Shown piece by piece: positions 1-8,934 of a stretch of DNA of 24,153 nucleotides (its first letter is position 1; every line of letters starts with the position of its first letter). The notes beneath the pieces were generated by a model. The model saw nothing but the letters and a program-made list of their open reading frames with translations. It was not told where the DNA came from and ran no database searches. Made by a program: the position numbers and the translations under genes. The stretch lies in the NCBI GenBank assembly GCA_964400015.1, contig CAYNRR010000019.1, positions 1-24,153 of the forward strand. The letters run 5' to 3'. The stretch comes from UBA1234 sp964400015 (GTDB lineage Bacteria > Bacillota > Clostridia > TANB77 > UBA1234).

Positions 1-34
1 AAAAGCTAGTACTAATGTTTAAAAATTTTTGAGA

Positions 35-48
35 CATTTTCGAAAATG
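35..48. repeat. 14-bp perfect palindrome
   Basis: CATTTTCGAAAATG is its own reverse complement. It lies just outside the larger inverted-repeat element. A TGACAGAA octamer follows it at 50-57 and recurs inside the element at 102-109. The function is unknown; in DNA this AT-rich, a short palindrome may be chance. Confidence 0.3.
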
Positions 49-68
49 ATTGACAGAAGAATTTTTGA

Positions 69-179
69 AACACGAGGGACGTCCGTTAAATGTTCATTTT
101 TTGACAGAATTTGTAAATTTTATCAGTAAATTTCCTAATACTGGAAATTTTGGAACATTTAACGGACGTCCCTCGTGTT
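69..179. repeat. MITE/REPIN-like inverted-repeat element
   Basis: A perfect 27-bp inverted repeat pairs 69-95 with 153-179. Each arm contains the 8-bp palindrome GGACGTCC (77-84 and 164-171). The interior holds a second perfect hairpin, AAATTTCC at 128-135 pairing with GGAAATTT at 143-150. No open reading frame or clear target-site duplication is seen. It lies 21 bp beyond the stop codon of the surface-protein gene, so it could also fold as a long hairpin in that transcript's 3' end. The form suits a non-autonomous element or a REP doublet mobilised in trans by a transposase, but no second copy is in this window to prove mobility. Confidence 0.6.
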
Positions 180-200
180 GCGGCTCCCCGGTGTCGCGGG

Positions 201-3200
201 TTAAGGCACGATGGTTAGTCTGAATTTGCTATGTTTTATTGTTGTGTCGTTTAGTAATGTTTCGCTGTAGTCTGTTAGTAAACCGGTTGTTCTTTTGTAC
301 ATTCCGGATATGTTGCCGGTTGTGTAGTTTGTGTTTCCTGATGTGTTTATATTTTCGTCTTTTTCTAGTTTTTTTAGTTCGCCTGTTTCGGTTATTATGT
401 ATGTTTCTGTTGCGTTTCCTAAGTTTTCGGCTGTTGCAATGTCTGTTCCTGTGGCTATTTTGGTTTCTACGTTTTCGTTTTTGAATCCGTAGTATGATTT
501 TACTTGGCCTGTTGTTGTTATCATCTTGGCACTTCTCATGTTTTGAGTTAGTGCATTCATTTCTAGTACTGTCATGTTTAAATTTTCTGGACTTACTTTA
601 GCAAATCTTAGGTAAGCAAATTTTGTTATTAGTGGTGGGTCTACCTTTACTTCTACTTTCGTTAGTCCTTTGTTTTCAAAGTCGAATGTTTTTGCTTCTG
701 TAAAGTCTACATCTGGAGATACTGTTGCTATTATTTTTGTACCGAAGTCGTCTGTATCAAATGTTATTCCTGGGTACGCGTCGTCGTCTACTATTCTTAC
801 TGGCTCGTTTGATGTGAATATTATTTGTGCTGGTGTTAGTAATGTTGCATCTTTCTTTGTTGGCGTTATTATCGCTGACGTAAAGTCGAATTCGTTAACA
901 TTTATTGTTCCTTTTACTATGTTTCCTTTTTCGTCTTTCACTTCTACTTCGTAGACTCCATTTTGAGTCACTGGCCACTCGAATGTTGTTGTTATTTCAT
1001 AGTTGTTTATCTTTTCATTATTTTCGTATGCACTCTTTGGCAATTTGTTTCCATCTATTGATATTTCTACTATTGATGATTTTGATTTTATTATGCCTTT
1101 TATATTTATCACTGTTGAGCTTATTTGCTCTTTGCTTAAAGATAGTGTTGGCTTGCCATTTAGCGTATTTCTAAACACTACTTCTACTACATCACTTATT
1201 GTTGAATTACCTAATGTATCACTAACTATTACTCTATAATAATATTTCTTTTCTGTATCTACGACTTCTTCTATGCTTGAATCAGATAATGCAGAATTTT
1301 CTACATATATAGTTTCAAAGTTTGTTCCATCTTCACTTCTTTGCCACTCATATTTGCCTATTCCACTTGGATCTGTGCAATCCGTTATCTTTACTTCTAT
1401 CATTTCTTCAAATACTTCGCCATTTTTATCTGCATTTGTTGTTATCGGTCCTAAGTTAGGTCCCTTATTATCTATCTGTGTATTTACCTCTAATGTTACT
1501 GCTTCATTTCCGTTATTGGCTTTATCTATTATCTTATTTGAAAGCACTTGAATTCTTAAAGAACCACTTTCTTTTATTCCCGAAATTGTTAGCTCATATG
1601 TATAATTTATTGAATTATCTTTACCAAGAGCCGTTCCGTGATTATTTCCTGCATTTGGTGTTAACGTTCTTGTTACATTTTCTACAACTTTACCATTTAT
1701 TTGGAATATTAAATCTGAAACATCGAATTGATCCTCTCTTATGCCTGCACCAAATTCTTTTATGTACATCTGCACTTTTATTGTCGCCGTTCCATCTACG
1801 TATTCAGGAACCGTAGCACTCTTTATAGTTGGTTGAGGTGGCGTATTATCCACAAAAATTCTTACAACGTTACCACTTTCTGTTACATACGGTGCAAATT
1901 TTGCCTCCACGTTTGTATTCTTTGCAAAATCCTCTACCCCTCCTGCTATCGATGTTATCTCTGAATATCCATCTTTTAGCAGACCTTTCAAAGTTAATAT
2001 ATAATCTTTTTGATAAATCGATAAATTAGTTTGTGAATCGGATGTTATTGTAGAACTTTTCAATGTTACTGTTTGAGTTGTTGGAGAAATTTGAGTATCT
2101 CCAGCTTTTATAACAAAATCGCTCGCATCTAACATATTCACAAAATCTTGACCACCTATATCTATAATCCTTATTGGAATTTCTATCGTATAATGTTTGT
2201 TTACATACTTTTTATCTAGAACTCCACTTAAATTTTTGTCTTCTTCCACATCCACCAATGTTGCTTCGCCCATCATTGATACAACAGGAATTACGTTATC
2301 TGCAAATGGCCCAATGAAATTATCTCCGTTTTTCTTAGTCAACTCATACGAACTTGACGCACATTTATTAGTTGCATAATCTGTGATTGACTCATTTTTT
2401 ATTTCTAATGTGATAAGACCCGTTTCTGTCACATTCTTTATTTTCAAATTGTATTCGTATTTATTACCTTCAACCGACGTATATGTCAACGTTTTAGTTG
2501 CAGTTGATTCTACACCATTTACTTTAACAACTATATCATCAGCTGTAAACTCACTTGTTACAAGCCCTGAATGTTCTTCAAAAACTATTAAATCCATACT
2601 ATACGTTGCATTTTTGTTTAGACCTGTTGGATTAGAATCTATTGTTTTTAACGAAACAGTTGGTGCTGTGTTGTCCATATAAAATGGGATTGAAAGAATT
2701 GTCGTTGCACATTCATTTGTTGCATTATCTTTAATTTTTTTATTCAATTTCACATGCAAATAATATATGCCTGTCCCATCTTCTTTTGTTATTGTGGCAG
2801 TCGTTTCAGCCGATTCAGCTACTGATACTGTCATTGTTTTATCATAAGACGCAGGCGTGCTTGAACTATTTGTCCATGTATATGAAACCACATAATCTGT
2901 AGCTAAAAGATTAGAGCCACCAGTATCTGCGAATCTAAGCGTTGCCGTGTGTGATTTTTCATACTCATTACTATCCACAGAAATACTGAAAGTAGGATTA
3001 TCTCTCTCGATCTTTGGCAAAACTCTACTTGCAACTTCTGAGATTTTATTTGTCATTCCAGTGTTATATGCTCTTGCATAAAATGTAGTGTCTGTTTTTA
3101 AAGAAGTATAACTTACTGCATTTGTATATTCTTGATAACTTGCATTATTCATTTGATATTGATACGCAACGCCACCTTTACCAGCAGTTAGCGAGCTTCC

Positions 3201-3926
3201 ATCTACATAAACATACATATCTTTATTTGTCCAAGTAGATGTTAAAACATTTCCAGCTGTGTCTGTTACTTTTATTGTTGGTTTGGTTGGTGCAAGATAC
3301 ATTACAGCATTACAAACATCACAATATCCATCATCATTTGCGTCGGTATGATTTCCCCAGTTTTGAGTAGTGCCACAACCCCTCGTACAGTCCTGCCAGT
3401 GACTTGTATCATTACTTGAATACCCACCATAGCTATGACCTAAAGCTGAAACAGATTCAGTGTATGAAGCTATATTACAAGTACCACAAACCATTTTTTT
3501 AGTTCCTCCAGTAGTACAAGTTGGTGAAACTGTATATCCACCAAATGCATATGAATGTGCTATAGGGCCATACGATTCTGTATAATTTCCACGTCCACAT
3601 TTAGCGCAAACCATTTCACGTGTTCCAGCTTTTGTACAAGTTGCAGATGTTAAAATTTGATTTACTACATAACTATCATGTATACTTGTCGTATATCCAC
3701 CAGCTCCTTTAATTGTATTTAAAAGTTTTCCACAAGAAGCGCAATATACATATTTATCTGCTTTTACAGAACAACTACCACCAACTATTTGAGAAGTTGT
3801 TGAAGAATGAGTACATCCTCCTCCATTATCATCTTTATTTACTGCTGCCGCCCTTACAATTGAGGTTGCAAATACTGTTATTAGTAATATCGTTTCTATT
3901 ATTAGTAATACTTTTTTCTTCTTCAT
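201..3926 (-). CDS. Large secreted surface protein: CxxC/HSY modules plus Ig-like repeats
   Basis: The start is the ATG at 3926, because GGAG lies 8 nt upstream; the longer frame begins inside the untranslated leader. The product is 1,241 aa. A KKKK-positive N-terminus and a hydrophobic stretch (about 6-24) followed by RAAA form a signal peptide. Residues 38-206 carry Cys-pair modules (CxxC at 62, 107, 147 and 202, plus a CxxxC at 180) with HSY or HDSY spacers. A DANDDGYCD stretch near 195-203 resembles an EF-hand/dockerin-type calcium loop. After that come several Ig-like, bacterial adhesin-type repeats, recognised by recurring DNTAP, DNVIP, DNTPP and DNKGP starts. No LPXTG motif or C-terminal membrane anchor is visible, so release or non-covalent wall binding is likely. 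Such HSY/CxxC proteins are common in Clostridia, but the substrate is unknown. It is transcribed alone. Confidence 0.8.
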   Translation of the reverse strand: MKKKKVLLIIETILLITVFATSIVRAAAVNKDDNGGGCTHSSTTSQIVGGSCSVKADKYVYCASCGKLLNTIKGAGGYTTSIHDSYVVNQILTSATCTKAGTREMVCAKCGRGNYTESYGPIAHSYAFGGYTVSPTCTTGGTKKMVCGTCNIASYTESVSALGHSYGGYSSNDTSHWQDCTRGCGTTQNWGNHTDANDDGYCDVCNAVMYLAPTKPTIKVTDTAGNVLTSTWTNKDMYVYVDGSSLTAGKGGVAYQYQMNNASYQEYTNAVSYTSLKTDTTFYARAYNTGMTNKISEVASRVLPKIERDNPTFSISVDSNEYEKSHTATLRFADTGGSNLLATDYVVSYTWTNSSSTPASYDKTMTVSVAESAETTATITKEDGTGIYYLHVKLNKKIKDNATNECATTILSIPFYMDNTAPTVSLKTIDSNPTGLNKNATYSMDLIVFEEHSGLVTSEFTADDIVVKVNGVESTATKTLTYTSVEGNKYEYNLKIKNVTETGLITLEIKNESITDYATNKCASSSYELTKKNGDNFIGPFADNVIPVVSMMGEATLVDVEEDKNLSGVLDKKYVNKHYTIEIPIRIIDIGGQDFVNMLDASDFVIKAGDTQISPTTQTVTLKSSTITSDSQTNLSIYQKDYILTLKGLLKDGYSEITSIAGGVEDFAKNTNVEAKFAPYVTESGNVVRIFVDNTPPQPTIKSATVPEYVDGTATIKVQMYIKEFGAGIREDQFDVSDLIFQINGKVVENVTRTLTPNAGNNHGTALGKDNSINYTYELTISGIKESGSLRIQVLSNKIIDKANNGNEAVTLEVNTQIDNKGPNLGPITTNADKNGEVFEEMIEVKITDCTDPSGIGKYEWQRSEDGTNFETIYVENSALSDSSIEEVVDTEKKYYYRVIVSDTLGNSTISDVVEVVFRNTLNGKPTLSLSKEQISSTVINIKGIIKSKSSIVEISIDGNKLPKSAYENNEKINNYEITTTFEWPVTQNGVYEVEVKDEKGNIVKGTINVNEFDFTSAIITPTKKDATLLTPAQIIFTSNEPVRIVDDDAYPGITFDTDDFGTKIIATVSPDVDFTEAKTFDFENKGLTKVEVKVDPPLITKFAYLRFAKVSPENLNMTVLEMNALTQNMRSAKMITTTGQVKSYYGFKNENVETKIATGTDIATAENLGNATETYIITETGELKKLEKDENINTSGNTNYTTGNISGMYKRTTGLLTDYSETLLNDTTIKHSKFRLTIVP

Positions 3927-4021
3927 AACACCATCTCCAATTTGCCACAAATTTACATTTTTTCACACTTTTATACATATATTTTAATATATTTGGAGTT
4001 ATTTTTAAAGATTTATTAAAA

Positions 4022-4060
4022 AAAATGCTAAATTTGTCATAAATAACAATTTAGCATTTT
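4022..4060 (-). terminator. Terminator of der-plsY-gpsA operon
   Basis: A perfect 13-bp stem pairs 4022-4034 with 4048-4060 around a 13-nt loop. On the minus strand it is followed by a run of eight T. It lies just after the gpsA stop codon and separates the operon from the surface-protein gene downstream. Confidence 0.8.
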
Positions 4061-4069
4061 ATATTTTCC

Positions 4070-5062
4070 CTAAAATTCTGTTTTCTTTCCTCTACCCATT
4101 AAATTAGCTGTAGCTTCTTGTGGTGTTTTGCCTTTATGGATTATATCATACATTTCATTTATTATTGGTGTACTTACGCTATGCTTTTGAGCTAGTATGT
4201 ATGCTCCTTCTACTGCATTTATTCCTTCTACAACCATTCCAACTTCTTTTACAGCTTCTTCAACTGGTTTTCCTTGCCCTATAAGTATTCCTGCTCTTCT
4301 GTTTCTACTATGCATACTTGAGCATGTTACAAATAAATCTCCAACACCTGTTAAACCATAGAATGTTTGACGTTTTGCACCAGCTTCTACTCCAAGTCTT
4401 GATATTTCTACCGTTCCACGAGTTATTAAAGCTGCTATTGTATTATCGCCATAACCTAATCCATTAGCTATTCCACAAGCTAATGCGATAATATTTTTTA
4501 AAGAGCCTCCCATTTCAACTCCTAGTAAATCATCGTTTATATATACTCTGAACCTAGGATTCATAAATACTGTTTGCAATCTTTCTGATAATGTATCGTT
4601 CTCGCTCGAAATTACAACTGCTGTCGGAATCCCTTCTGATACTTCTTCTGCATGGCTTGGTCCTGATAACGCTGAAACCTTATTATTAGGACAAATTTCT
4701 TTTATTACTTCTGTGTAAACTCTTTGAGTTTCTTTCTCCATGCCTTTTGAGCATAATACAAATACTTGCTCATCGTTTATGTATGGAAGCATTTGATTCA
4801 TAGTTGTTCTTATGGCATTCGATGGTGTTACTATTAAAACTATCGTTGTTTCTTTTAAAGCTTCCTCTAAAGAAGTGTAACATGTTAAACCTTCTGGTAC
4901 TGTTATATTAGGCAAGAATTTGCATTTTCTTTCTTCATTGATTATTCTTGCTTCTTCTTCACTATACGACCAAATTTTTACGTCATGACCATTGCTGTTT
5001 AAAAGCATTGCTAATGCTACTCCCCAGCTTCCACTACCTATAACTGCTATTTTTTCTTTCAT
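4070..5062 (-). CDS. gpsA: Glycerol-3-phosphate dehydrogenase [NAD(P)+]
   Basis: GpsA reduces dihydroxyacetone phosphate to sn-glycerol-3-phosphate in the cytoplasm, supplying the backbone for phospholipids. The 330-aa product has the usual length. The Rossmann dinucleotide motif GSGSWG is at residues 9-14. The family's active-site segment GGSLKN (Lys189) and a substrate-contact stretch LITRG (about 213-217) are both present. The start ATG follows a GGAGGAAA ribosome binding site. It lies 17 nt after plsY, whose acyltransferase uses the glycerol-3-phosphate made here, so the pair is a pathway unit. It is the last gene before a strong hairpin terminator. Nothing suggests damage. Confidence 0.97.
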   Translation of the reverse strand: MKEKIAVIGSGSWGVALAMLLNSNGHDVKIWSYSEEEARIINEERKCKFLPNITVPEGLTCYTSLEEALKETTIVLIVTPSNAIRTTMNQMLPYINDEQVFVLCSKGMEKETQRVYTEVIKEICPNNKVSALSGPSHAEEVSEGIPTAVVISSENDTLSERLQTVFMNPRFRVYINDDLLGVEMGGSLKNIIALACGIANGLGYGDNTIAALITRGTVEISRLGVEAGAKRQTFYGLTGVGDLFVTCSSMHSRNRRAGILIGQGKPVEEAVKEVGMVVEGINAVEGAYILAQKHSVSTPIINEMYDIIHKGKTPQEATANLMGRGKKTEF

Positions 5063-5079
5063 AAAATTTTCCTCCTCTA

Positions 5080-5808
5080 TTATTTAGCGGCATCTTTTGT
5101 TTCTTTTATTTTCTTTGCTTCTTCTTCTTTTTCCTTTTTAGTTTTCCAAAGTTTATTTTCTGTACCATTAAGCAATCTTTCTATATTGGCTCTATGTCTA
5201 TATATTGCAAGTGCCGATAAAATAACAGAAAATGCACAATATGGAATTTTAAACATTAGTTCATTTGGATATGCAGAACCAAGTACAAAAACTAGTACTG
5301 GATATAAAAATGCTGCAAATATTGATCCAAGTGAAACCATTCTAGATGCAAGCATTAAAATTATAGCAAATAAAGCACAAGTTACACCTAATAGTGGTTC
5401 TATTGTAAGAATTACTCCAAGTGAAGTTGCGATACCTTTTCCCCCTTTAAATCCATAATATATTGGAAAATTGTGTCCAAGGATTGCGAAAAATCCAGCT
5501 ACAAGTACTGCATATTCCATAGATAATTCTAGATATTCCGTTTCTATACCATCAAATCCAAGAGGCATCAATACTTTTGCTATTCCTATTGCTACAACAC
5601 CTTTTAATATATCAAATATTAGCACTGCCAAAGCTGGTAATTTTCCAAGTGTTCTTAAAGTGTTAGTTGTGCCTGCATTTCCACTTCCATAATTTCTAAT
5701 ATCGCCTTTTCCCATCAAATGCGAAAGTATAATTGAAAGATTTATACTTCCAATTAAATATCCTACCATAGCTATAACTATCAATTGCCATATAAATGAA
5801 GCTCCCAT
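5080..5808 (-). CDS. plsY: Acyl-phosphate:glycerol-3-phosphate acyltransferase
   Basis: PlsY is an integral membrane enzyme that transfers an acyl group from acyl-phosphate to the 1-position of glycerol-3-phosphate, the first step of phosphatidic acid synthesis. Family motifs are visible: GSGNAGTTN at 41-49, and GHNFPIYYGFKGGKG in the middle of the chain. Several hydrophobic segments span the protein. At 242 aa it is somewhat longer than typical (about 200) because of a highly charged C-terminal tail rich in Lys and Glu (about 218-242), which is probably cytosolic. The gene sits 15 nt after der and 17 nt before gpsA, its substrate supplier, with good ribosome binding sites at each junction. 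Confidence 0.95.
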   Translation of the reverse strand: MGASFIWQLIVIAMVGYLIGSINLSIILSHLMGKGDIRNYGSGNAGTTNTLRTLGKLPALAVLIFDILKGVVAIGIAKVLMPLGFDGIETEYLELSMEYAVLVAGFFAILGHNFPIYYGFKGGKGIATSLGVILTIEPLLGVTCALFAIILMLASRMVSLGSIFAAFLYPVLVFVLGSAYPNELMFKIPYCAFSVILSALAIYRHRANIERLLNGTENKLWKTKKEKEEEAKKIKETKDAAK

Positions 5809-5823
5809 AACAGTTCCTCCTTA

Positions 5824-7152
5824 TTATTTTTCCTTTAGTTTTTCTCTTACTATAATTCTAACAGGTGTTCCTTCAAGTCCACCAAAGTTTTTTCTAATTT
5901 GATTTTCTATATATCTTTGATATGAAAAGTGAAATAACTTCGCACTATTACAAAATACAACAAAAGTTGGCGGTCTTGATGATACTTGAGTTGCATAATA
6001 TATTTTCAATCTTCTTCCTTTATCACTAGGTGGCTGAACAAGTGTAATTGCTTCTTCTATAACCGTATTAAGCATTCCTGTTGTTGCTCTAAATGAATTT
6101 TGATCATTTACAGAATTTATTAGTGGAAATAGTTTATCAACTCTTTGACCTGTAAGTGCTGATACAAATAAAATTGGAGCATATGTCAAATATGCAAGTT
6201 TTGTGTAAACATCTTTTTTAAATGCTTCCAATGTACCAGTTTCTTTTTCTACAAGATCCCATTTGTTTACTAATAAAATAATACCTTTTCCTGCTTCATG
6301 AGCAAGTCCTGCTATTTTTGCATCTTGATCTGTAACGCCTTCTGTGGCATCAATTACTAATACGCAAACGTGTGAATCTTCAATAGCTGTTTGTGCTCTT
6401 AAAATACTAAATTTTTCAATACTTTCTTCTATTTTGCTTTTTCTTCTAATACCAGCAGTATCCACAAATATATATTTTCCATGTTCATTTTCAAATTTTG
6501 AATCGACTGCATCTCGTGTAGTACCTGCAATATCCGACACAATAAGTCTATTTTCGCCAAGAATTTTGTTAATCATAGATGATTTTCCTGCATTAGGCTT
6601 ACCGATAAGTGCAACTCTAATGTATTCATCATCATCTAATACGTCTTCTTCTGGTGGGAATTTCTCGTAAATTGCATCTAAAACTTCACCTGTGCCAAGT
6701 TGATTTAATGACGACACAGGAAGTGGATCACCAAGTCCTAAATTATAAAATTCATAAATATCGTCTGGAATTTCACCAATTCTATCAACTTTATTACATA
6801 CTAAAACTATTGGTTTTTTAGTTTTTCTAAGCATTGTTGCTACTTCATAATCTGCTGCTGTCACGCCTTGTTTTATATCTGTTAAGAAGATAATGACATC
6901 TGCTGTTTCCATTGCTACTTCTGCTTGTCTTTTCATTTGAACTAAAATTTCATCATTTGAATGTGGTTCGATACCTCCAGTATCTATAAGAGTGAATTTT
7001 CTTCCTCTCCATTCTGAATCAGCATAAACTCTATCTCTTGTAACTCCTGGTGTATCTTCTACTATAGACTTCTTTTCACCTATTATATAATTAAAAAAAG
7101 TAGACTTTCCAACGTTTGGTCGTCCTATTAAAGCCACTATTGGTTTTGACAT
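5824..7152 (-). CDS. der: Ribosome biogenesis GTPase Der (EngA)
   Basis: Der is an essential double GTPase that assists 50S subunit assembly. The first G domain has GRPNVGKS at 10-17, DTGG and NKVD. The second has GKPNAGKSS, DTAG and NKWD. A KH-like C-terminal domain follows, ending in a basic REKLKEK tail. The ATG at 7152 is preferred because AGGTG lies 8 nt upstream; the in-frame TTG six bases earlier is too close to it. This gives 442 aa, normal for the family. It is the first gene of the der-plsY-gpsA operon and has a near-consensus promoter just upstream. Confidence 0.97.
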   Translation of the reverse strand: MSKPIVALIGRPNVGKSTFFNYIIGEKKSIVEDTPGVTRDRVYADSEWRGRKFTLIDTGGIEPHSNDEILVQMKRQAEVAMETADVIIFLTDIKQGVTAADYEVATMLRKTKKPIVLVCNKVDRIGEIPDDIYEFYNLGLGDPLPVSSLNQLGTGEVLDAIYEKFPPEEDVLDDDEYIRVALIGKPNAGKSSMINKILGENRLIVSDIAGTTRDAVDSKFENEHGKYIFVDTAGIRRKSKIEESIEKFSILRAQTAIEDSHVCVLVIDATEGVTDQDAKIAGLAHEAGKGIILLVNKWDLVEKETGTLEAFKKDVYTKLAYLTYAPILFVSALTGQRVDKLFPLINSVNDQNSFRATTGMLNTVIEEAITLVQPPSDKGRRLKIYYATQVSSRPPTFVVFCNSAKLFHFSYQRYIENQIRKNFGGLEGTPVRIIVREKLKEK

Positions 7153-7174
7153 TTTCAATTCACCTCACGAAAGT

Positions 7175-7203
7175 ATTTTATAGGAAAAAGCTACAAAAGT
7201 CAA
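7175..7203 (-). promoter_or_regulatory. SigA-type promoter of der-plsY-gpsA
   Basis: On the minus strand, a -35 box TTGACT (7198-7203) and a -10 box TAAAAT (7175-7180) are separated by exactly 17 nt. The first start codon is 23 nt downstream of the -10. Both boxes match the vegetative consensus at five of six positions. Confidence 0.65.
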
Positions 7204-7320
7204 TCTTATCGGTAATTTAGAGACTCTTTCTAACATTTTATTTTTACCTAATAGCACATTTTTTATTTTATCGCATATATATAAATTATAATTTCAAAAA
7301 ATTAGTTAGGAGGTGTAATT
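7204..7320. promoter_or_regulatory. Divergent intergenic region upstream of the ABC importer
   Basis: This region lies between the der promoter and the importer's ATPase gene. A TATAAT -10 candidate on the plus strand is at 7287-7292, but no good -35 box is found 16-18 nt upstream. An AGGAGGTG ribosome binding site precedes the ATG at 7321. No CTGAGA or other hallmark of a TPP riboswitch is visible, although the importer resembles thiamine-precursor transporters. Regulation is unresolved. Confidence 0.35.
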
Positions 7321-8085
7321 ATGCTTAACTGTTTGGAACTGAAAAATATCAGTAAAACATTTCAAGACATAAACGGTGAAACTTTGGCAGTAAAAGATTT
7401 CAGTTACAGTTTCAAGAAAGGAAATTTCGTAAGTATCGTTGGACCTAGTGGATGTGGCAAATCCACCATTCTTTCCATTATTGCAGGACTTGAAACTCAA
7501 ACATCCGGCATAATTTTATTAGATAATTATCCACTTTCAAAAAAGAATTGCAACATTGGATATATGTTGCAAAAGGACTATTTACTTGATTGGCGAACCG
7601 TGTACAAAAATATTTTGCTTGGACTTGAAATAAAAAATATGATTACTCCCGAAGCATTAGCGTACGTTGATTCTCTATTAGAAAAGTATGGTTTATACGA
7701 ATTTAAAGACAAATTCCCTAGTCAACTTTCTGGTGGTATGCGTCAGCGTGTTGCACTTATCAGAACGCTAGCTGTTAACCCTGATATTTTATTACTTGAT
7801 GAAGCTTTTTCTGCACTTGACTATCAAACACGTCTTCTTGTTACAGATGATGTCTATAAAATTATTAAAGCTGAAAATAAAACCACAATCATGGTAACAC
7901 ATGATATTCCTGAAAGCATTAGTATGTCAGACGAAGTGATTGTTCTTAGTAGTCGTCCTAGCATTATAAAAGATATTTATAAAATTGATTTCGATATGGA
8001 ATCGCGCACACCATTAACCTGTAGGGATAATCCTCTCTTTTCTAAATATTTCGATAAAATATGGCATTCGATGAATTATGTTTGA
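7321..8085 (+). CDS. ABC importer ATP-binding protein (NitT/TauT/SsuB family)
   Basis: This is the cytoplasmic ATPase of a small-molecule importer. Over 254 aa it shows Walker A GPSGCGKST, a Q-loop (LQKDYLLDW), the signature LSGGMRQR, Walker B ILLLDEAFSALD and the H-loop VTHD. The Q-loop and overall form fit the nitrate/sulfonate/taurine/hydroxymethylpyrimidine (SsuB, TauB, ThiZ) family. A strong AGGAGGTG site sets the start. The permease follows 21 nt after its stop and then the binding protein, so all three parts of one importer are in a single operon. The substrate cannot be fixed from the ATPase: sulfonates, thiamine pyrimidine precursors or a related compound are all possible. Confidence 0.92.
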   Translation: MLNCLELKNISKTFQDINGETLAVKDFSYSFKKGNFVSIVGPSGCGKSTILSIIAGLETQTSGIILLDNYPLSKKNCNIGYMLQKDYLLDWRTVYKNILLGLEIKNMITPEALAYVDSLLEKYGLYEFKDKFPSQLSGGMRQRVALIRTLAVNPDILLLDEAFSALDYQTRLLVTDDVYKIIKAENKTTIMVTHDIPESISMSDEVIVLSSRPSIIKDIYKIDFDMESRTPLTCRDNPLFSKYFDKIWHSMNYV

Positions 8086-8106
8086 TTTTTGAAAGGAGTG
8101 TTCTTT

Positions 8107-8916
8107 ATGCGCACCACACAAAAGCTTTCTGTGCGTGAAGAATACTTACGCACTTTAAAACGGAAGCAAAGAACTATTAAACTATTACAGTTCACAGTTT
8201 TAATAATTTTTGTGATACTTTGGGAACTTTTAGCTTACTTCAAGGTAATTGATTCTTTTATTACTAGTAAGCCTAGCGAAATCGTTAAAACTTTTTTCAA
8301 GTTAATTTCAGACGATCTACTAACTCATATTGGAATTACATGTTTCGAAACAATTATAGGATTTTTGCTCGGAAGTATTATTGGTACCATAATTGCCGGA
8401 CTTTTATGGTGGTCTCCTATTGCTTCTAAGATATTCGCACCTTATCTAGTCGTCTTAAATAGTTTACCTAAAGTTGCCTTAGGTCCCATAATTATTGTAT
8501 GGTTTGGTGCTGGCATGCCTGCAATCATCACTATGGCACTTGCTATTTCTCTCATTGTAACCATTTTAGATATGTTGAATGGTTTTAATAGCACTGATGT
8601 AAATAAGATTAAAATGCTTGAATCCTTTGGTGCAAATAAGCTGCAGATTTTTACGAAAGTAGTATTTCCCTCTAATATTCCTACACTCTTAAATGTTTTT
8701 AAAGTCAACATAGGGCTTTCTATGGTTGGCGTAATTACTGGCGAATTTCTTGTTTCAAAAAATGGATTGGGATATTTAATTGTCTACGGAGGGCAAGTAT
8801 TTCAGCTTAATCTCGTCATGACTAGTGTCATAATTTTAGGAATCGTGGCAACTCTGCTTTACTATGTAGTCGTCTTATTTGAAAAATTTTTTGTTAATTC
8901 AAATAAGTGGCAATAA
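8107..8916 (+). CDS. ABC importer permease (SsuC/TauC/ThiX family)
   Basis: This is the membrane subunit of the importer and probably works as a homodimer. The start ATG is at 8107, with AAAGGAG 8 nt upstream; the longer frame would start with TTG upstream of that ribosome binding site. The 269-aa product has a basic cytoplasmic N-terminus, a first membrane span near residues 28-44 and several further hydrophobic segments. A cytoplasmic EAA-type loop (ESFGANKLQIFTKVVFP), which docks on the ATPase, lies about two thirds along the chain. This organisation fits the BPD_transp_1 family. It sits between the ATPase and binding-protein genes, 18 nt before the latter. Confidence 0.9.
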   Translation: MRTTQKLSVREEYLRTLKRKQRTIKLLQFTVLIIFVILWELLAYFKVIDSFITSKPSEIVKTFFKLISDDLLTHIGITCFETIIGFLLGSIIGTIIAGLLWWSPIASKIFAPYLVVLNSLPKVALGPIIIVWFGAGMPAIITMALAISLIVTILDMLNGFNSTDVNKIKMLESFGANKLQIFTKVVFPSNIPTLLNVFKVNIGLSMVGVITGEFLVSKNGLGYLIVYGGQVFQLNLVMTSVIILGIVATLLYYVVVLFEKFFVNSNKWQ

Positions 8917-8934
8917 CTTTAAGGAGGAATCTTT

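Noticed and set aside
239..3928. Plus-strand open frames opposite the surface-protein gene
   Set aside because: They are low-complexity reverse-complement shadows of a long coding sequence, with no ribosome binding sites or recognisable domains.
7204..7320. A thiamine (TPP) riboswitch upstream of the ABC importer
   Set aside because: The leader is short and lacks the CTGAGA and ACCTGA signatures expected of that riboswitch.
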